The notes beneath the pieces are model-generated. The model ran no database searches. It saw only the letters and a list, made by a program, of their open reading frames with translations, and was not told the DNA's origin. Shown here piece by piece: positions 16,474 to 26,899 of a stretch of DNA of 64,000 nt. The stretch comes from Gammaproteobacteria bacterium (GTDB lineage: Bacteria > Pseudomonadota > Gammaproteobacteria > Burkholderiales > Rhodocyclaceae), in NCBI GenBank assembly GCA_029289265.1, contig JARFTX010000001.1:85849-149848 (forward strand), written 5' to 3'. The first letter of the stretch is position 1, and the number at the start of each line of letters is the position of its first letter. Both the position numbers and the translations under genes were made by a program.

Positions 16474-16497
16474 GGGGGCGCTTGGTATGGCGCCCCC
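16474..16497 (+). terminator. Hairpin after the AOR catalytic gene
   Basis: The arms GGGGGCGC and GCGCCCCC enclose an eight-base loop 33 bases after the stop. The T-tract is weak, so it may only partly stop transcription before the FAD gene. Confidence 0.55.
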
Positions 16498-16563
16498 GCT
16501 TGTGATCGTCGCTGCGTCAGTTGTCAGATCGGGGTTTTCTGAGCCTCGACGGCGAATGTTAGT

Positions 16564-16672
16564 AGGTTCCTTCCCCTTCAAGGGGAAGGACAGGATGGGG
16601 ATGGGTTGCGCTGGCGACTGGACCGAAACCCATCCCCCTCCTAACCTCCCCCTTGAAGGGGGAGGGACACGG
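16564..16672. repeat. MITE-like imperfect inverted repeat
   Basis: An element of roughly 110 bases. The outer parts CCCCTTCAAGGGG and CCCCCTTGAAGGGGG are each palindromic, and the inner arms GATGGGGATGGGTT and AACCCATCCCC pair with each other. It holds no gene and separates the AOR catalytic gene from the FAD gene. The rest of the 358-base gap (16442-16799) holds only the hairpin at 16474. Confidence 0.75.
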
Positions 16673-16799
16673 CGTCGTCGGCCACATCACCTGCTCGATT
16701 GCCGGGTTGATGGCGAGTGCCTTACCCCTTCAGCGGTAACGGGCACGACGGCGCGCCGGCGGCATGTTTGTCCAACGTCTTACCCATGAGGACGTGTTC

Positions 16800-18071
16800 A
16801 TGAAACACATCATTCTCGGCAACGGCCCGGCCGGGGTCGTTGCCGCCGAAACGCTGCGCCGGGCGGCGCCGCACGACGAGATCGTGATGGCCGGCAGCGA
16901 GGACGCCCCGCCATACTCGCGCATGGCGATCCCCTATCTGCTCGAAGGCGACATCGACGAATCGGGCACTTATCTGCGCAAGGCGCCGGACTACTTCGCC
17001 AAGCTCGGTGTGCGCGAGCTGCGCGGCCGCGCCGTGTCGCTCGACACGGAGGCGAGGCGCATCCTGTTTGCCGACGGCCACTTCGAGGACTACGACCGGG
17101 TGCTCGTCGCGACCGGCTCGCACCCGGTGCGCCCGCCGATCCCCGGCATCGAGTATCCGGAGGTGCAGACCTGCTGGACGCTCGAGGACGCTCGCGCCAT
17201 CGCCCGGCTGGCGAAGTCCGGCTCGCGCGTGCTGCAACTGGGCGCCGGCTTCATCGGCTGCATCATCATGGAGTCGCTCGCCGCCCGCGGCGTGGAATTG
17301 ACCGTGGTCGAGATGGGCGACCGCATGGTGCCGCGCATGATGACGCCCAAGGCGGGCGGCATGATCAAGTCGTGGGTCGAGAGCAAGGGCATCCGCGTCG
17401 TGACCTCGGCCGGGGTCGAAAGAATCGAGCGCGAGCAAGGGGGCGATGCCCCGCTGCAGGTCAAGCTCTCGAACGGCCAGACGCTGCCGTGCGACCTCGT
17501 GATTGTCGCCGCCGGTGTCGCACCCAACGTCGGTTTTCTGGAAACGACCGCGGTCCAGGTCGCGAAAGGCGTGCTGGTCGACGACCGCATGCAGACCAGC
17601 GTGCCCGGCATCTATGCCGCAGGCGACGTCGCCGAGGCGCCGGATCTCTTTACGGGCGCGCATCTCGTCTCCGCGATCCAGCCCAACGCGGCCGACCAGG
17701 CCCGGGTGGCGGCGCTCAACATGGCCGGGCGCGAGGCGCGGATGAAGGGCGTGCTCGCGATCAACGTGCTCGACACGCTCGGCATGATCTCCTCCTCGTT
17801 CGGCCAGTGGTGGGGCGAGAAGCCGGAGAATGGTGGCGCAGGCGTCGAGCACGTCGACGAGGCGGCCGGGCGCTACCTGAGCCTGCAGTTCAAGGACGAC
17901 GTGTTGATCGGCGCGACCTCGATCGGGCTGACCGCCCATGTCGGTGCGCTGCGCGGCCTGATCCAGGGGCAGATCCGCCTAGGCCACTGGAAGGACCGTC
18001 TGCTCCAATCGCCGCTGCATTTCTTCGAGGCCTATGTGGCGCGCACGCAACCGGTCGCGCTGACGCGCTGA
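16800..18071 (+). CDS. aorC: FAD-dependent NAD(P)H oxidoreductase (AorC-like)
   Basis: A 423-residue pyridine-nucleotide-disulphide-oxidoreductase-fold flavoprotein. The FAD-binding GNGPAG is at residues 7-12, the NAD(P)-binding GAGFIG near 147, and the second FAD motif GIYAAGDVAE near 275. It resembles NirB/rubredoxin-reductase-like FAD proteins. In the Aromatoleum aldehyde oxidoreductase this subunit links the Fe-S chain to NAD+. ATG 16800 starts the Rossmann fold directly; an upstream in-frame ATG adds only 12 residues. The 358-base gap and repeat before it are unusual for a subunit of one complex, so it may have its own promoter. Confidence 0.85.
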   Translation: MKHIILGNGPAGVVAAETLRRAAPHDEIVMAGSEDAPPYSRMAIPYLLEGDIDESGTYLRKAPDYFAKLGVRELRGRAVSLDTEARRILFADGHFEDYDRVLVATGSHPVRPPIPGIEYPEVQTCWTLEDARAIARLAKSGSRVLQLGAGFIGCIIMESLAARGVELTVVEMGDRMVPRMMTPKAGGMIKSWVESKGIRVVTSAGVERIEREQGGDAPLQVKLSNGQTLPCDLVIVAAGVAPNVGFLETTAVQVAKGVLVDDRMQTSVPGIYAAGDVAEAPDLFTGAHLVSAIQPNAADQARVAALNMAGREARMKGVLAINVLDTLGMISSSFGQWWGEKPENGGAGVEHVDEAAGRYLSLQFKDDVLIGATSIGLTAHVGALRGLIQGQIRLGHWKDRLLQSPLHFFEAYVARTQPVALTR

Positions 18072-18360
18072 GGATCGGCCGGCGCTGAGCTGCGCCGGCT
18101 CGTCGATCAAGTCCCGTCGGGGTTGTCTTCGGTGGGGCGCAGGTGCGTTTTCGCGGCTGCGCGCCGGTTGCCCTCGAGCCGTGGCAGCTGAGTCGGGTGT
18201 CTTGCTCGGGCGCTGCGCATCGATGCCCGCCGCCGCGCGGGTGCCGGGAGAGCGGGGCGGCCTTGCGCAAGCCTCGCCGTTTGCGCGTTTGCGCGGATTC
18301 GGGTTCAATCGACCTGTGTGCTGCGCCGATCGTGACGAACCATCAGGAATTGATCTGCCG

Positions 18361-18612
18361 ATGAAGATCGCCTTCAAGCTCTTCGCTTCGCTGACCGACT
18401 ACCTGCCGCCCGAGCGCCGGGGTAACCGCGTCGAGGTCGAGGTGGAAGACGGCACCACCATCGCCGACATGATTGCGCGCTACCGGGTGCCCGAGCGCAG
18501 CGCCCACCTGGTGCTGGTGAACGGAGTCTTCATCCCGCCCGCGCAGCGTCCGCGCCGCCGACTCGCTGAAGGCGACGAGCTCGCCATCTGGCCGCCGATT
18601 GCGGGCGGCTGA
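18361..18612 (+). CDS. MoaD/ThiS-like sulphur carrier
   Basis: An 83-residue ubiquitin-fold protein (MKIAFKLFASLTDYLPP) ending in the essential Gly-Gly (PPIAGG). Such carriers deliver sulphur for pterin cofactor synthesis. One in an aor operon probably serves tungsten-pterin assembly. A longer open frame begins at 18181, but its upstream part is not MoaD-like. The 289 bases before it (18072-18360) contain no gene that I recognise. It lies 3 bases before the next gene. Confidence 0.85.
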   Translation: MKIAFKLFASLTDYLPPERRGNRVEVEVEDGTTIADMIARYRVPERSAHLVLVNGVFIPPAQRPRRRLAEGDELAIWPPIAGG

Positions 18613-18615
18613 GGC

Positions 18616-18924
18616 ATGGCGTTCATCCACGGGCCGGTCGCCGAGTCCTTCGAGCGAGAAGTCGCGGCGACCTTGCGCGAGTTCGAGCGTGATCTTCGCC
18701 AGGCCTGGCCGGGCGGGGTCGAGTGCAGCGGAGACGGCCGCTACCGGATCTCCGACGGCACGCTCGTCCTCGACATCGAGGCGCACGCCACGGGCACGCG
18801 CCGGCTCGGGCCTCTCGAACTGCCCCAGCTCAGCGCACGCTACCGCTTCGCAGGCGGCGACGAGGCGGCTCGCCGCCGCCTGCTCGCCCGGCTCGATCGG
18901 GCCATGCAGCGCGGCGGCGGCTGA
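18616..18924 (+). CDS. Conserved small protein of the aor operon
   Basis: A 102-residue protein that I cannot assign. It is soluble and rich in Arg and Glu (FEREVAATLREFERDL), with a central strand-rich part GRYRISDGTLVLDIEAHATG and a helical tail. It has no cysteines apart from one in VECSGD and no known motif. Tight linkage (3 bases) to the MoaD-like gene and 42 bases to the ABC permease suggests a role with the tungsten enzyme, perhaps in assembly. Confidence 0.6.
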   Translation: MAFIHGPVAESFEREVAATLREFERDLRQAWPGGVECSGDGRYRISDGTLVLDIEAHATGTRRLGPLELPQLSARYRFAGGDEAARRRLLARLDRAMQRGGG

Positions 18925-18966
18925 AAACGCCCGCGCCATGCCCAAGGCCGCAGCCGTGACGGGACG

Positions 18967-19671
18967 ATGCCTACGCTGAGCACGACCCTCCTCGACGCCG
19001 TGGCGCTGCTCGCCACCTTCGACGCCCAGGTCGCCGAGATCGTGTGGCTGTCGCTTCGAGTGAGCGGTGCCGCCGTGGTGCTCGGCACCGCCATCGGGCT
19101 GCCGCTCGGTGCCGTACTCGCGATCGGGCGCTTTCCCGGGCAGCAAGCTGCAATCGTCCTGATCAATGGCCTGATGGGACTGCCGTCGGTGGTGGTCGGC
19201 GTGGTCGTGTACCTGCTCCTGTCGCGCTCCGGTCCGTTCGGGGCGTTCGGCCTGTTGTACACGCCGAGCGCGATGGTGATTGCGCAAACGCTGCTGGTGA
19301 TCCCGCTGATGGCCGCGATCGCGCGTCAGGTGGTCGAAGATGCCTGGCAGCGCTACGAGGAGGAGTTGCGCGTGATGCGTTTCTCCTGGTGGCAAAGCGT
19401 CACGACGCTGCTCTACGACTGCCGCCACTCGCTGATGGTGGCGGTACTGGCGGGGCTCGGGCGGGCGATGAGCGAGGTCGGGGCCGTGATGGTCGTCGGT
19501 GGCAACATCGACCGCGTCACCCGGGTCATGACCACGGCGATCGCGCTGGAGACCAGCAAGGGTGACTTGCCGCTGGCGATCGCGCTCGGCATCGTGCTGG
19601 TGGTCGTGATTCTCGTGCTCAACGCCGTCGCCTTCGCCGTGCGTGGCTGGGCAATGCGGCGCTACGGGTAG
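18967..19671 (+). CDS. tupB: Tungstate-type ABC transporter permease (TupB-like)
   Basis: A 234-residue inner-membrane permease with about five to six helices. The cytoplasmic EAA-type loop lies around WQRYEEELRVMRFSWWQS and the binding-protein-dependent transport fold around LGRAMSEVGAVMVVGGNI. The sequence is like TupB/WtpB permeases. It lies beside the ATPase gene (9 bases) in a tungsten-enzyme operon, so tungstate import is the best reading. Sequence alone does not separate tungstate from molybdate or sulphate. No TupA binding protein is encoded in the window. Confidence 0.8.
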   Translation: MPTLSTTLLDAVALLATFDAQVAEIVWLSLRVSGAAVVLGTAIGLPLGAVLAIGRFPGQQAAIVLINGLMGLPSVVVGVVVYLLLSRSGPFGAFGLLYTPSAMVIAQTLLVIPLMAAIARQVVEDAWQRYEEELRVMRFSWWQSVTTLLYDCRHSLMVAVLAGLGRAMSEVGAVMVVGGNIDRVTRVMTTAIALETSKGDLPLAIALGIVLVVVILVLNAVAFAVRGWAMRRYG

Positions 19672-19680
19672 GGGGCGACG

Positions 19681-20394
19681 ATGTTTCCGATCCGTATCCG
19701 GGGTCTGCGTTTCCGTCCCAACGGCCGGGCCGTGCTCGACGGCGTCGATCTCGACCTGGCGGGCGAGGGCATCACGCTGGTGCTCGGGCCCAACGGTGCC
19801 GGCAAGAGCGTGCTGCTGCGCACCCTGTGCGGACTGATCACGCCCAGCGACGGCGACATCGACTGGGGCGGCGGTCGTCGACCAGCCTCGGGCGTGATGA
19901 TGGTGTTCCAGCACCCCATGCTGCTGCGCGCCTCGGTGCTCGAGAACGTGTCCCTGGCGATGAAGCCGCTGGGCGTGAGCCGCGCCGAGCGGCAGCGCAA
20001 GGCGGCCGATGTGCTGGAGCGCGTAGGGCTCGCCCATCGGGCCGGCGACAGCGGACGCCATCTCTCCGGCGGAGAGGTCCAGCGCCTCGCGCTCGCGCGC
20101 GCCTGGCTCACCCGGCCTCGGCTGCTGTTGCTCGACGAGCCCACCGCGAGCCTCGATCCATCGGCCACGGCCGAGGTCGAGCGCATCATCCGCGAGATCC
20201 GCACCGACGGCACGCGCATCCTGATGACCACGCACAATCTCGGTCAGGCCACCCGGCTGGGCGACGACGTGGTGTTCATGAGCGCCGGACGTGTGCGCGA
20301 GCACACGCCGGTGCAGCGTTTTTTCGCCCGGCCGGCCTCGGACGAGGCACGCCTCTTCATCCAGGGCGAGTTGCCCTGGCGCATGAGCTTCTGA
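19681..20394 (+). CDS. tupC: Tungstate-type ABC transporter ATPase (TupC-like)
   Basis: A 237-residue ABC ATPase with Walker A GPNGAGKS, signature LSGGE, Walker B LLLLDEP and the H-loop in MTTHNLG. It energises the permease encoded just upstream. It has no C-terminal TOBE/molybdate-binding extension, as expected for the short TupC type and unlike ModC. It is the last gene of the aor block. Confidence 0.83.
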   Translation: MFPIRIRGLRFRPNGRAVLDGVDLDLAGEGITLVLGPNGAGKSVLLRTLCGLITPSDGDIDWGGGRRPASGVMMVFQHPMLLRASVLENVSLAMKPLGVSRAERQRKAADVLERVGLAHRAGDSGRHLSGGEVQRLALARAWLTRPRLLLLDEPTASLDPSATAEVERIIREIRTDGTRILMTTHNLGQATRLGDDVVFMSAGRVREHTPVQRFFARPASDEARLFIQGELPWRMSF

Positions 20395-20599
20395 TCGCAG
20401 CGATCGGCTCGCGCCCCTTCAAGCCGGTCATTGTTGCTATTTTTGGAACAAAGCATTCCCGCGCAAGCACTTTGTCAGGCAGATTCGATGCCGTACAGTG
20501 CGCCCATCTCACTTGCCGAATGGCCTTGCGGGGGAACTGGCGGATGCATCATCGGTCAAGATCGCCGCAATACCCCGCGATACGACCCACTCTCGACGC

Positions 20600-21160
20600 A
20601 TGCCCTCATCTCTTCGCCACGCCGCCTCGCTGATCGTCCTGCACTGGCTGATTGCCCTGCTGGTCCTCGCCAATCTGGCGCTGGGCCTGTACGTGAGCGA
20701 CCTGCGCCTTTCGCCGACCAAGCTGCAACTCATCGCTTACCACAAGTGGATCGGCATGACAGTGTTGTTGCTGGTGCTGCCACGCCTGTTGCTTCGCTTC
20801 ATCCGGCCGGCTCCGCCGCCGCTGCCCGGCCCCGCCTGGCAGCGCAAGGCTGCCGCCGCCACCCACGGCCTGCTGTACGTGCTGATGATCGCCGTCCCCA
20901 TGACCGGCTGGCTGATGAGCTCGGCCAAGGGGTTCCCGGTCGTGATGTTCGGGGCGGTCCAATTGCCCGACCTGGTCGGCAAGAGCGAGGCGCTCGGCGA
21001 TTTCTTCGAGGAAGCGCACGAGTGGCTCACCAACGGCCTGCTCGCACTGGTGCTGCTGCACGTGGCGGCGGCGCTCAAGCATCACCTGATCGACCGCGAT
21101 GCGACGCTCGCGCGCATGCTCCCGATCGTTGCCCGCAATCCGCTCAAGGAGTCGAAATGA
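20600..21160 (+). CDS. Cytochrome b561
   Basis: A 186-residue inner-membrane di-haem cytochrome b of the bacterial b561 (CybB) type with four helices. Likely haem ligands are His in VLHWLIAL, AYHKWIG, ATHGLLY and LLHVAAALKHH. The ATG at 20600 begins the first helix correctly. It overlaps the first YceI gene by ATGA. Paired b561/YceI genes are common in proteobacteria and may handle quinol or isoprenoid-linked redox at the periplasmic face. The 205 bases before it hold no gene. Confidence 0.85.
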   Translation: MPSSLRHAASLIVLHWLIALLVLANLALGLYVSDLRLSPTKLQLIAYHKWIGMTVLLLVLPRLLLRFIRPAPPPLPGPAWQRKAAAATHGLLYVLMIAVPMTGWLMSSAKGFPVVMFGAVQLPDLVGKSEALGDFFEEAHEWLTNGLLALVLLHVAAALKHHLIDRDATLARMLPIVARNPLKESK

Positions 21161-21753
21161 ACATCGGAACACGCTTCGGCGCGACGCTCGCGCTGGCATT
21201 TGCGCTGGCGGCGCCGCTCTTCACCATCCCCGGCACAGCGGTTGCCGCCACCCCGGTGTACGACCGGGTCGAGGACGGGCAGAACCACGTGGGCTTCGTG
21301 TTCCGCCAGATGGGCGTGCCGGTAGAGGGGCGGTTTCGCAAGGTCACGGCCGACCTGAGCTTCGACCCCGAGACTCCGGAGAACTCCCGGGTTCGTCTCG
21401 AACTCGACCTCGTCGGGATCGACACCGGCTCGTCCGAAGGCAACGAAGAGGTCGTCACCCGCCCGTGGCTCAACCTCAAGGTCTTTCCAGTGGCGGTGTT
21501 CGAGTCCAAGACCGTGCGCGCACTGGGAGACGACCGCTTCGAGGTGGTCGGCGACCTGAACATCAAGGGCACGACCCGCGAGGTCGTCGCGCCCTTCACC
21601 GTCACCTACAACGGTGATACCGCGATCTTCGAAGGCAGTTTCACCCTGAAACGCCTGGAATTCGCGGTCGGAGACGGCATCTGGGCCGACACCTCGGTCG
21701 TCGCCGACGAAGTCGAGATCCGCTTCCGCACCGCCGCCGCACGCGCCGGTTGA
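21157..21753 (+). CDS. YceI family periplasmic protein, first copy
   Basis: A 198-residue secreted lipocalin-like protein with a signal peptide ending near TAVAA. YceI features are the extended barrel with FRQMGVPVEGRFRK near the start and VVGDLNIKGTTREVVAPFTV in the middle. These proteins bind polyprenyl or other long-chain molecules. It is translationally coupled to cytochrome b561 and followed 56 bases later by a second YceI gene. Confidence 0.88.
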   Translation: MNIGTRFGATLALAFALAAPLFTIPGTAVAATPVYDRVEDGQNHVGFVFRQMGVPVEGRFRKVTADLSFDPETPENSRVRLELDLVGIDTGSSEGNEEVVTRPWLNLKVFPVAVFESKTVRALGDDRFEVVGDLNIKGTTREVVAPFTVTYNGDTAIFEGSFTLKRLEFAVGDGIWADTSVVADEVEIRFRTAAARAG

Positions 21754-21809
21754 GCACGCCGGCGACCTTTCCGATTCACGATTCAACCCCGCCTACACAG
21801 GAGACTCCC

Positions 21810-22388
21810 ATGCGCAACATGCTTCGCCTCGCCGCCGTTCCCGTCCTCGCCGCAGCACTCGCCGCACCGGCGTTCGCCGCGCCGGAAACCTACACGATCG
21901 ACGATTCGCACACCTTCGCGCGATTCTCGTACAGCCACTTCGGCTACTCGACGCAGCAAAGCCGCTTCAACAACGTGAGCGGCTCCATCGCGCTCGACCG
22001 TGCCGCCAGGACCGGCTCGGTGGAGGTCGTCATCGACGCGAAATCCGTCGACACCGGCTTCCCGCTCTTCAACGAGCACATCCAGGGCGAGGATTTCTTC
22101 CACACCGAGCAGCATCCGACGATCACCTTCAAGTCCACCCAGGTGAACTTCAACGGCGACGCGCCGGCGAGCATCGACGGTGAGCTCACGGTCAAGGGCA
22201 TCACCAAGCCCGTCACCCTGACGGTCGATGCCTTCCACTGCATGCCGCACCCGATCGTGCAGAAGGATGCCTGCGGCGCCGATGCGAGCGCGATGATCAA
22301 GCGCTCCGACTTCGATGCCGGCAAGCACGCGCCCTACGTCAGCGACGAAGTCAAGCTCAGCATCGCCGTCGAGGCGATCAAGCAGTAA
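21810..22388 (+). CDS. YceI family periplasmic protein, second copy
   Basis: A 192-residue YceI protein with a clear signal peptide (to PAFAA) and the canonical beginning ETYTIDDSHTFARFSYSHFG. GELTVKGITKPVTLTVDAFH is the family core. It is closer to classical YceI than the first copy. The start at 21810 has CAGGAGA upstream. A strong terminator follows. Confidence 0.92.
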   Translation: MRNMLRLAAVPVLAAALAAPAFAAPETYTIDDSHTFARFSYSHFGYSTQQSRFNNVSGSIALDRAARTGSVEVVIDAKSVDTGFPLFNEHIQGEDFFHTEQHPTITFKSTQVNFNGDAPASIDGELTVKGITKPVTLTVDAFHCMPHPIVQKDACGADASAMIKRSDFDAGKHAPYVSDEVKLSIAVEAIKQ

Positions 22389-22413
22389 GCGGTTGGATTC
22401 ACTTCCGGCTGAC

Positions 22414-22444
22414 GGCCCGGCCTTCGGGCCGGGCCGCGCCTTTT
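22414..22444. terminator. Terminator between yceI and moaC
   Basis: The arms GGCCCGGCC and GGCCGGGCC enclose a TTCG loop, followed by TTTT. It lies between two convergent genes and can serve the plus strand well. Confidence 0.85.
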
Positions 22445-22932
22445 CAGGCCGCCGCGGTCCAGTGTCCGGACTTGCCGCCCGCCTTCTCGAGCAGCCGGAC
22501 GCCGTCGATGCGCATGCCGCGATCGACGGCCTTGCACATGTCGTAGATCGTGAGCAGCGCGACGCTCACGGCGGTCAGCGCTTCCATCTCCACGCCGGTG
22601 CGCCCGACGGTCTCGGCGGTGACCGTGCAGTCGACTGCGTGACGGGCTTCGTCCAGCGCGAACTCCACCGCGACGCGCGTGAGCGGAATCGGATGGCAGA
22701 GCGGGATCAGGTCGGCGGTGCGCTTCGCGGCCTGAATGCCGGCGATGCGCGCGATGCCCAGCACGTCGCCCTTGGCGGCGCCGCCCTCGCGGATCATCGC
22801 GAAGGTCTCCGCCTGCATCGTGATCGTGCCGGCCGTGACCGCGACGCGGCGCGTCTCGGCCTTGGCGCCGACGTCCACCATGTGGGCCTGCCCTTGGGCG
22901 TCGAAGTGGGTGAGAGTCTGGTTCGTGGCCAT
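22444..22932 (-). CDS. moaC: Cyclic pyranopterin monophosphate synthase MoaC
   Basis: A 162-residue enzyme for the early step of molybdopterin synthesis (formation of cyclic pyranopterin phosphate together with MoaA). Family motifs include [18 protein letters not shown], the [15 protein letters not shown] active-site region and [21 protein letters not shown] chose ATG 22932; the frame extends to 22998 but the family starts here. It is needed for the tungsten-pterin and molybdenum enzymes. It diverges from the M48 protease. Confidence 0.95.
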   Translation of the reverse strand: MATNQTLTHFDAQGQAHMVDVGAKAETRRVAVTAGTITMQAETFAMIREGGAAKGDVLGIARIAGIQAAKRTADLIPLCHPIPLTRVAVEFALDEARHAVDCTVTAETVGRTGVEMEALTAVSVALLTIYDMCKAVDRGMRIDGVRLLEKAGGKSGHWTAAA

Positions 22933-23006
22933 CTTGTCGTGTGGTCTACACGCCGATACATGCACGGCGCGGAACGTTATCGGTGAAAGGACTATCATAG
23001 CACCCG

Positions 23007-24437
23007 ATGTTCACGCGACTTCTCGCCTTCCTGTTGTCCTTCTCGCTGGCCGCGCCGGTGCACGCCGACGTCCTCCCGGATCTGGGCGACGTTGCGGCGT
23101 CCACCCTGTCTCCGGCGGCCGAACGCCGGATCGGCGAAACCTTCATGCGCGAGATCCGCTGGCGCGATCCCGCCTATCTCGACGACCCAGAGATCGAGAG
23201 CTACGTCTCGCGCCTGGGCCGCAGGCTTGTCGCGGCGAGCAGCGAGCCGAACCGCGAGTTCGACTTCTTCGTGATCCGCGATTCGTCGCTCAACGCCTTC
23301 GCGATGCCGGGCGGATTCATCGGCCTGCACTCGGGGCTGATCCTGGCCGCCGAGAGCGAATCGGAGCTCGCCTCGGTGGTCGGTCACGAGATCGCCCACG
23401 TCACGCAGCGCCACATCGCGCAACTCTTCAGCAAGCAGAGCCAGGCGAGCATGGTGATGCTGGCCTCCATCCTCGTCGCGATCCTCGCTGCGCGCAGCAA
23501 CTCTCAGGTCAGCGAGGCGGCACTCGCCGCCGGCCAGGCCGGGGTGATCCAGTCGCAGCTCGGCTATACCCGTGCTTTCGAGCGCGAGGCCGACCGCATC
23601 GGATTGCAGGCGCTGGAGGCCGGCGGCTTCGACGTGCGGGGCATGCCTTCGTTCTTCGAGCGGCTGCAGCGCTCGACCCGGCTCTACGAGAACAACGCGC
23701 CCAACTACCTGCGCTCCCACCCGCTCACCCAGGAGCGCATTGCCGACATGGAGAGCCGGGTCGCCCAGATGCGTTACCGGCAGGTCGTCGACTCGCCCGA
23801 GTTCGGTTTCGTGCGCGCCAAGCTCCGCGCCCTGGACGGCTCCGCGGTCGACGTCGTGCGGCAGTTCGAGGCGAGCCTCGCCGGCGGACGTGCGGATGCC
23901 CCGACGCGCTACGGATACGCCCGCGCCTTGCTGCGGGCGGGCCGCATCGACGAGGCGGGCAGGGCCGCGGAGGCCCTGAGGAAGGAGGCCGAACCCTCGT
24001 ATTTCATCGAATCGCTGGCGGCGGAGATCCGCCTGGCCGCAAGAGATCCCGCCGGCGCGGTGGATATCCTCGCCGCAGCCACGCAGCGCTTTCCCGACGA
24101 ACGCTCCCTTCAGTACGCGCTCATCGACGCGCAACTGCAGGCCGGGCGCAGCGACGACGCGTCGGCGCTGGCTCGCTCCGGGCTGACCGCCCGACGCGAC
24201 GACGGACGCCTGTGGATACTCGCGTCGCGTGCCGAACTGGCGCGGGGTCGTCACACCGCCCACCACCGAGCCCAGGCCGAAGTCTATGCGCTTCAGGGCA
24301 GCCTCCCGGCGGCGATCCAGCAACTCGAATTGGCGCGTCGCGCCGGCGATGGCGATTTCTTCGAGCTGTCGGCGGTCGATGCCCGGCTGCGCGAACTCAA
24401 GATCGAAGAGCAGGAAGCGCGGCGCGAACGGCGCTGA
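23007..24437 (+). CDS. Secreted M48 metalloprotease, BepA-like
   Basis: A 476-residue periplasmic protein with a signal peptide to PVHAD. The zinc-protease motif is GHEIAHVTQ near residue 128, with the third ligand in [12 protein letters not shown]-like repeats fill the C-terminal 200 residues. This is the BepA/YfgC architecture, which checks assembly of outer-membrane proteins. A TATCAT -10 element lies just upstream of the start. Confidence 0.9.
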   Translation: MFTRLLAFLLSFSLAAPVHADVLPDLGDVAASTLSPAAERRIGETFMREIRWRDPAYLDDPEIESYVSRLGRRLVAASSEPNREFDFFVIRDSSLNAFAMPGGFIGLHSGLILAAESESELASVVGHEIAHVTQRHIAQLFSKQSQASMVMLASILVAILAARSNSQVSEAALAAGQAGVIQSQLGYTRAFEREADRIGLQALEAGGFDVRGMPSFFERLQRSTRLYENNAPNYLRSHPLTQERIADMESRVAQMRYRQVVDSPEFGFVRAKLRALDGSAVDVVRQFEASLAGGRADAPTRYGYARALLRAGRIDEAGRAAEALRKEAEPSYFIESLAAEIRLAARDPAGAVDILAAATQRFPDERSLQYALIDAQLQAGRSDDASALARSGLTARRDDGRLWILASRAELARGRHTAHHRAQAEVYALQGSLPAAIQQLELARRAGDGDFFELSAVDARLRELKIEEQEARRERR

Positions 24438-24476
24438 GAACTGGCCTTGCGTGCGGCAAATGCGGTACAGTCTGGT

Positions 24477-24494
24477 CCATACGTTACAGTATGG
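24477..24494. promoter_or_regulatory. Inverted repeat upstream of the hydroxyacyl-CoA dehydrogenase
   Basis: CCATAC and GTATGG flank a six-base centre about 48 bases before the start codon. It could be a repressor operator; no cognate regulator is adjacent. Confidence 0.35.
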
Positions 24495-24541
24495 GCGGAG
24501 CGGCCTTCCGCTTGAATCAACCACTAGAAGAGGGGAAGACG

Positions 24542-25396
24542 ATGGACGTACGCAAGATCGGGGTGCTGGGTGCTGGAGCGATGGGCAACGGTATCGCGCA
24601 GGCTTTTTCGGTGTCGGGATTCGACGTGGTGATGACCGACATCGCGGATGCGGCGCTGCAAAAGGGGCTCGCCACCATCGGCGGCAGCTTCGACCGTCTG
24701 ATCAAGAAGGAGAAGATGACCGAGGCGCAGAAGGCCGAGGCGCTCGGGCGCATCGCCACCTCGACCGAACTCGCTGCACTCGCGGACTGCGATCTCGTGA
24801 TCGAGGCGGCGACCGAGAATCTGGCGCTCAAGCTCGACCTGTTTGCCAAGCTCGACTCGACGCTCAAGCCCGCCGGCATCATCGCCAGCAATACCTCCTC
24901 GATCTCGATCACCAAGCTCGCCGCCGCGACGCGCCGTCCCGGCCAGGTCATCGGCATGCACTTCTTCAACCCGGTGCCGATGATGGCGCTGGTCGAACTG
25001 ATCCGCGGCCTGCAGACGTCGGACGAGACCTACGCGGCCGTCGAGGCGGCCGCCAAGGCGGTCGGCAAGACGCCCGTGCAGGTGCGCAACAGCCCCGGTT
25101 TCGTCGTGAACCGGATGCTCTGCCCGATGATCAATGAGGCGATCTTCGCGCTCGGCGAGGGTCTGGCGACTGCCGCCGAGATCGACGAGGCGATGAAGCT
25201 CGGCTGCAACCACCCGATCGGCCCGCTGGCCCTGTGCGACCTGATTGGTCTCGATGTCGAACTCGCCGTGATGCAGGTGCTGTTCGAGGGTTTCAAGGAC
25301 CCGAAATACCGCCCGGCGCCGCTGCTGGTCGAGATGGTCGAAGCCGGCTACCTCGGCCGCAAGTCCGGCCGCGGCTTCTTCGACTACAGCAAGTAG
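24542..25396 (+). CDS. 3-hydroxybutyryl-CoA dehydrogenase
   Basis: A 284-residue NAD(P)-dependent enzyme of the 3-hydroxyacyl-CoA dehydrogenase family. It has the Rossmann motif GAGAMGNG at residues 10-17, the SNTSS motif, [11 protein letters not shown] with the catalytic His, and the C-terminal domain NSPGFVVNR. Length matches the single-function PaaH/HbdA type. It converts 3-hydroxybutyryl-CoA and acetoacetyl-CoA, and can serve fatty-acid, aromatic or PHB metabolism. The ATG at 24542 follows a GAGGGGAAG site. It stands alone before a terminator. Confidence 0.92.
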   Translation: MDVRKIGVLGAGAMGNGIAQAFSVSGFDVVMTDIADAALQKGLATIGGSFDRLIKKEKMTEAQKAEALGRIATSTELAALADCDLVIEAATENLALKLDLFAKLDSTLKPAGIIASNTSSISITKLAAATRRPGQVIGMHFFNPVPMMALVELIRGLQTSDETYAAVEAAAKAVGKTPVQVRNSPGFVVNRMLCPMINEAIFALGEGLATAAEIDEAMKLGCNHPIGPLALCDLIGLDVELAVMQVLFEGFKDPKYRPAPLLVEMVEAGYLGRKSGRGFFDYSK

Positions 25397-25434
25397 GGGC
25401 AACAGCCGGCTCGCGCTGCGGCGCCCCAGGCGAG

Positions 25435-25457
25435 AACGCCACCCGAGGGTGGCGTTT
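25435..25457. terminator. Terminator between convergent genes
   Basis: AACGCCACCC and GGGTGGCGTT enclose a two-base loop. T-rich sequence follows on the plus strand. Confidence 0.8.
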
Positions 25458-25501
25458 CTGTTGCCGCGGCCGCTTGGGACCGGTACTTCTCGCGCAGCCG
25501 G

Positions 25502-26761
<1,260 letters not shown>

Positions 26762-26899
26762 GGCGGCAGGACGCGACGAGGCGTAAGTGAATGAGACGAC
26801 TGGAGGGGAGTGAAGCGAAGGGTCACGCGGCGTCGCGGGGGCGACGGATGGGCCGGTACGGACGCCGCGGAGAAAGAGGAGGTGCTTTCGATTCGGCCG

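Noticed and set aside
18072-18360. Molybdenum/tungsten cofactor riboswitch before the MoaD-like gene
   Set aside because: The region is GC-rich and hairpin-prone, but I could not identify the conserved Moco/Tuco elements.
18343-20304. A 653-codon minus-strand open frame
   Set aside because: It covers the MoaD, ABC permease and ATPase genes on the wrong strand and has shadow-type composition.
22736-24541. Upstream extension of the hydroxybutyryl-CoA dehydrogenase frame
   Set aside because: The added part is out of phase with the M48 protease and has no domain. The enzyme begins at 24542 with a ribosome site.
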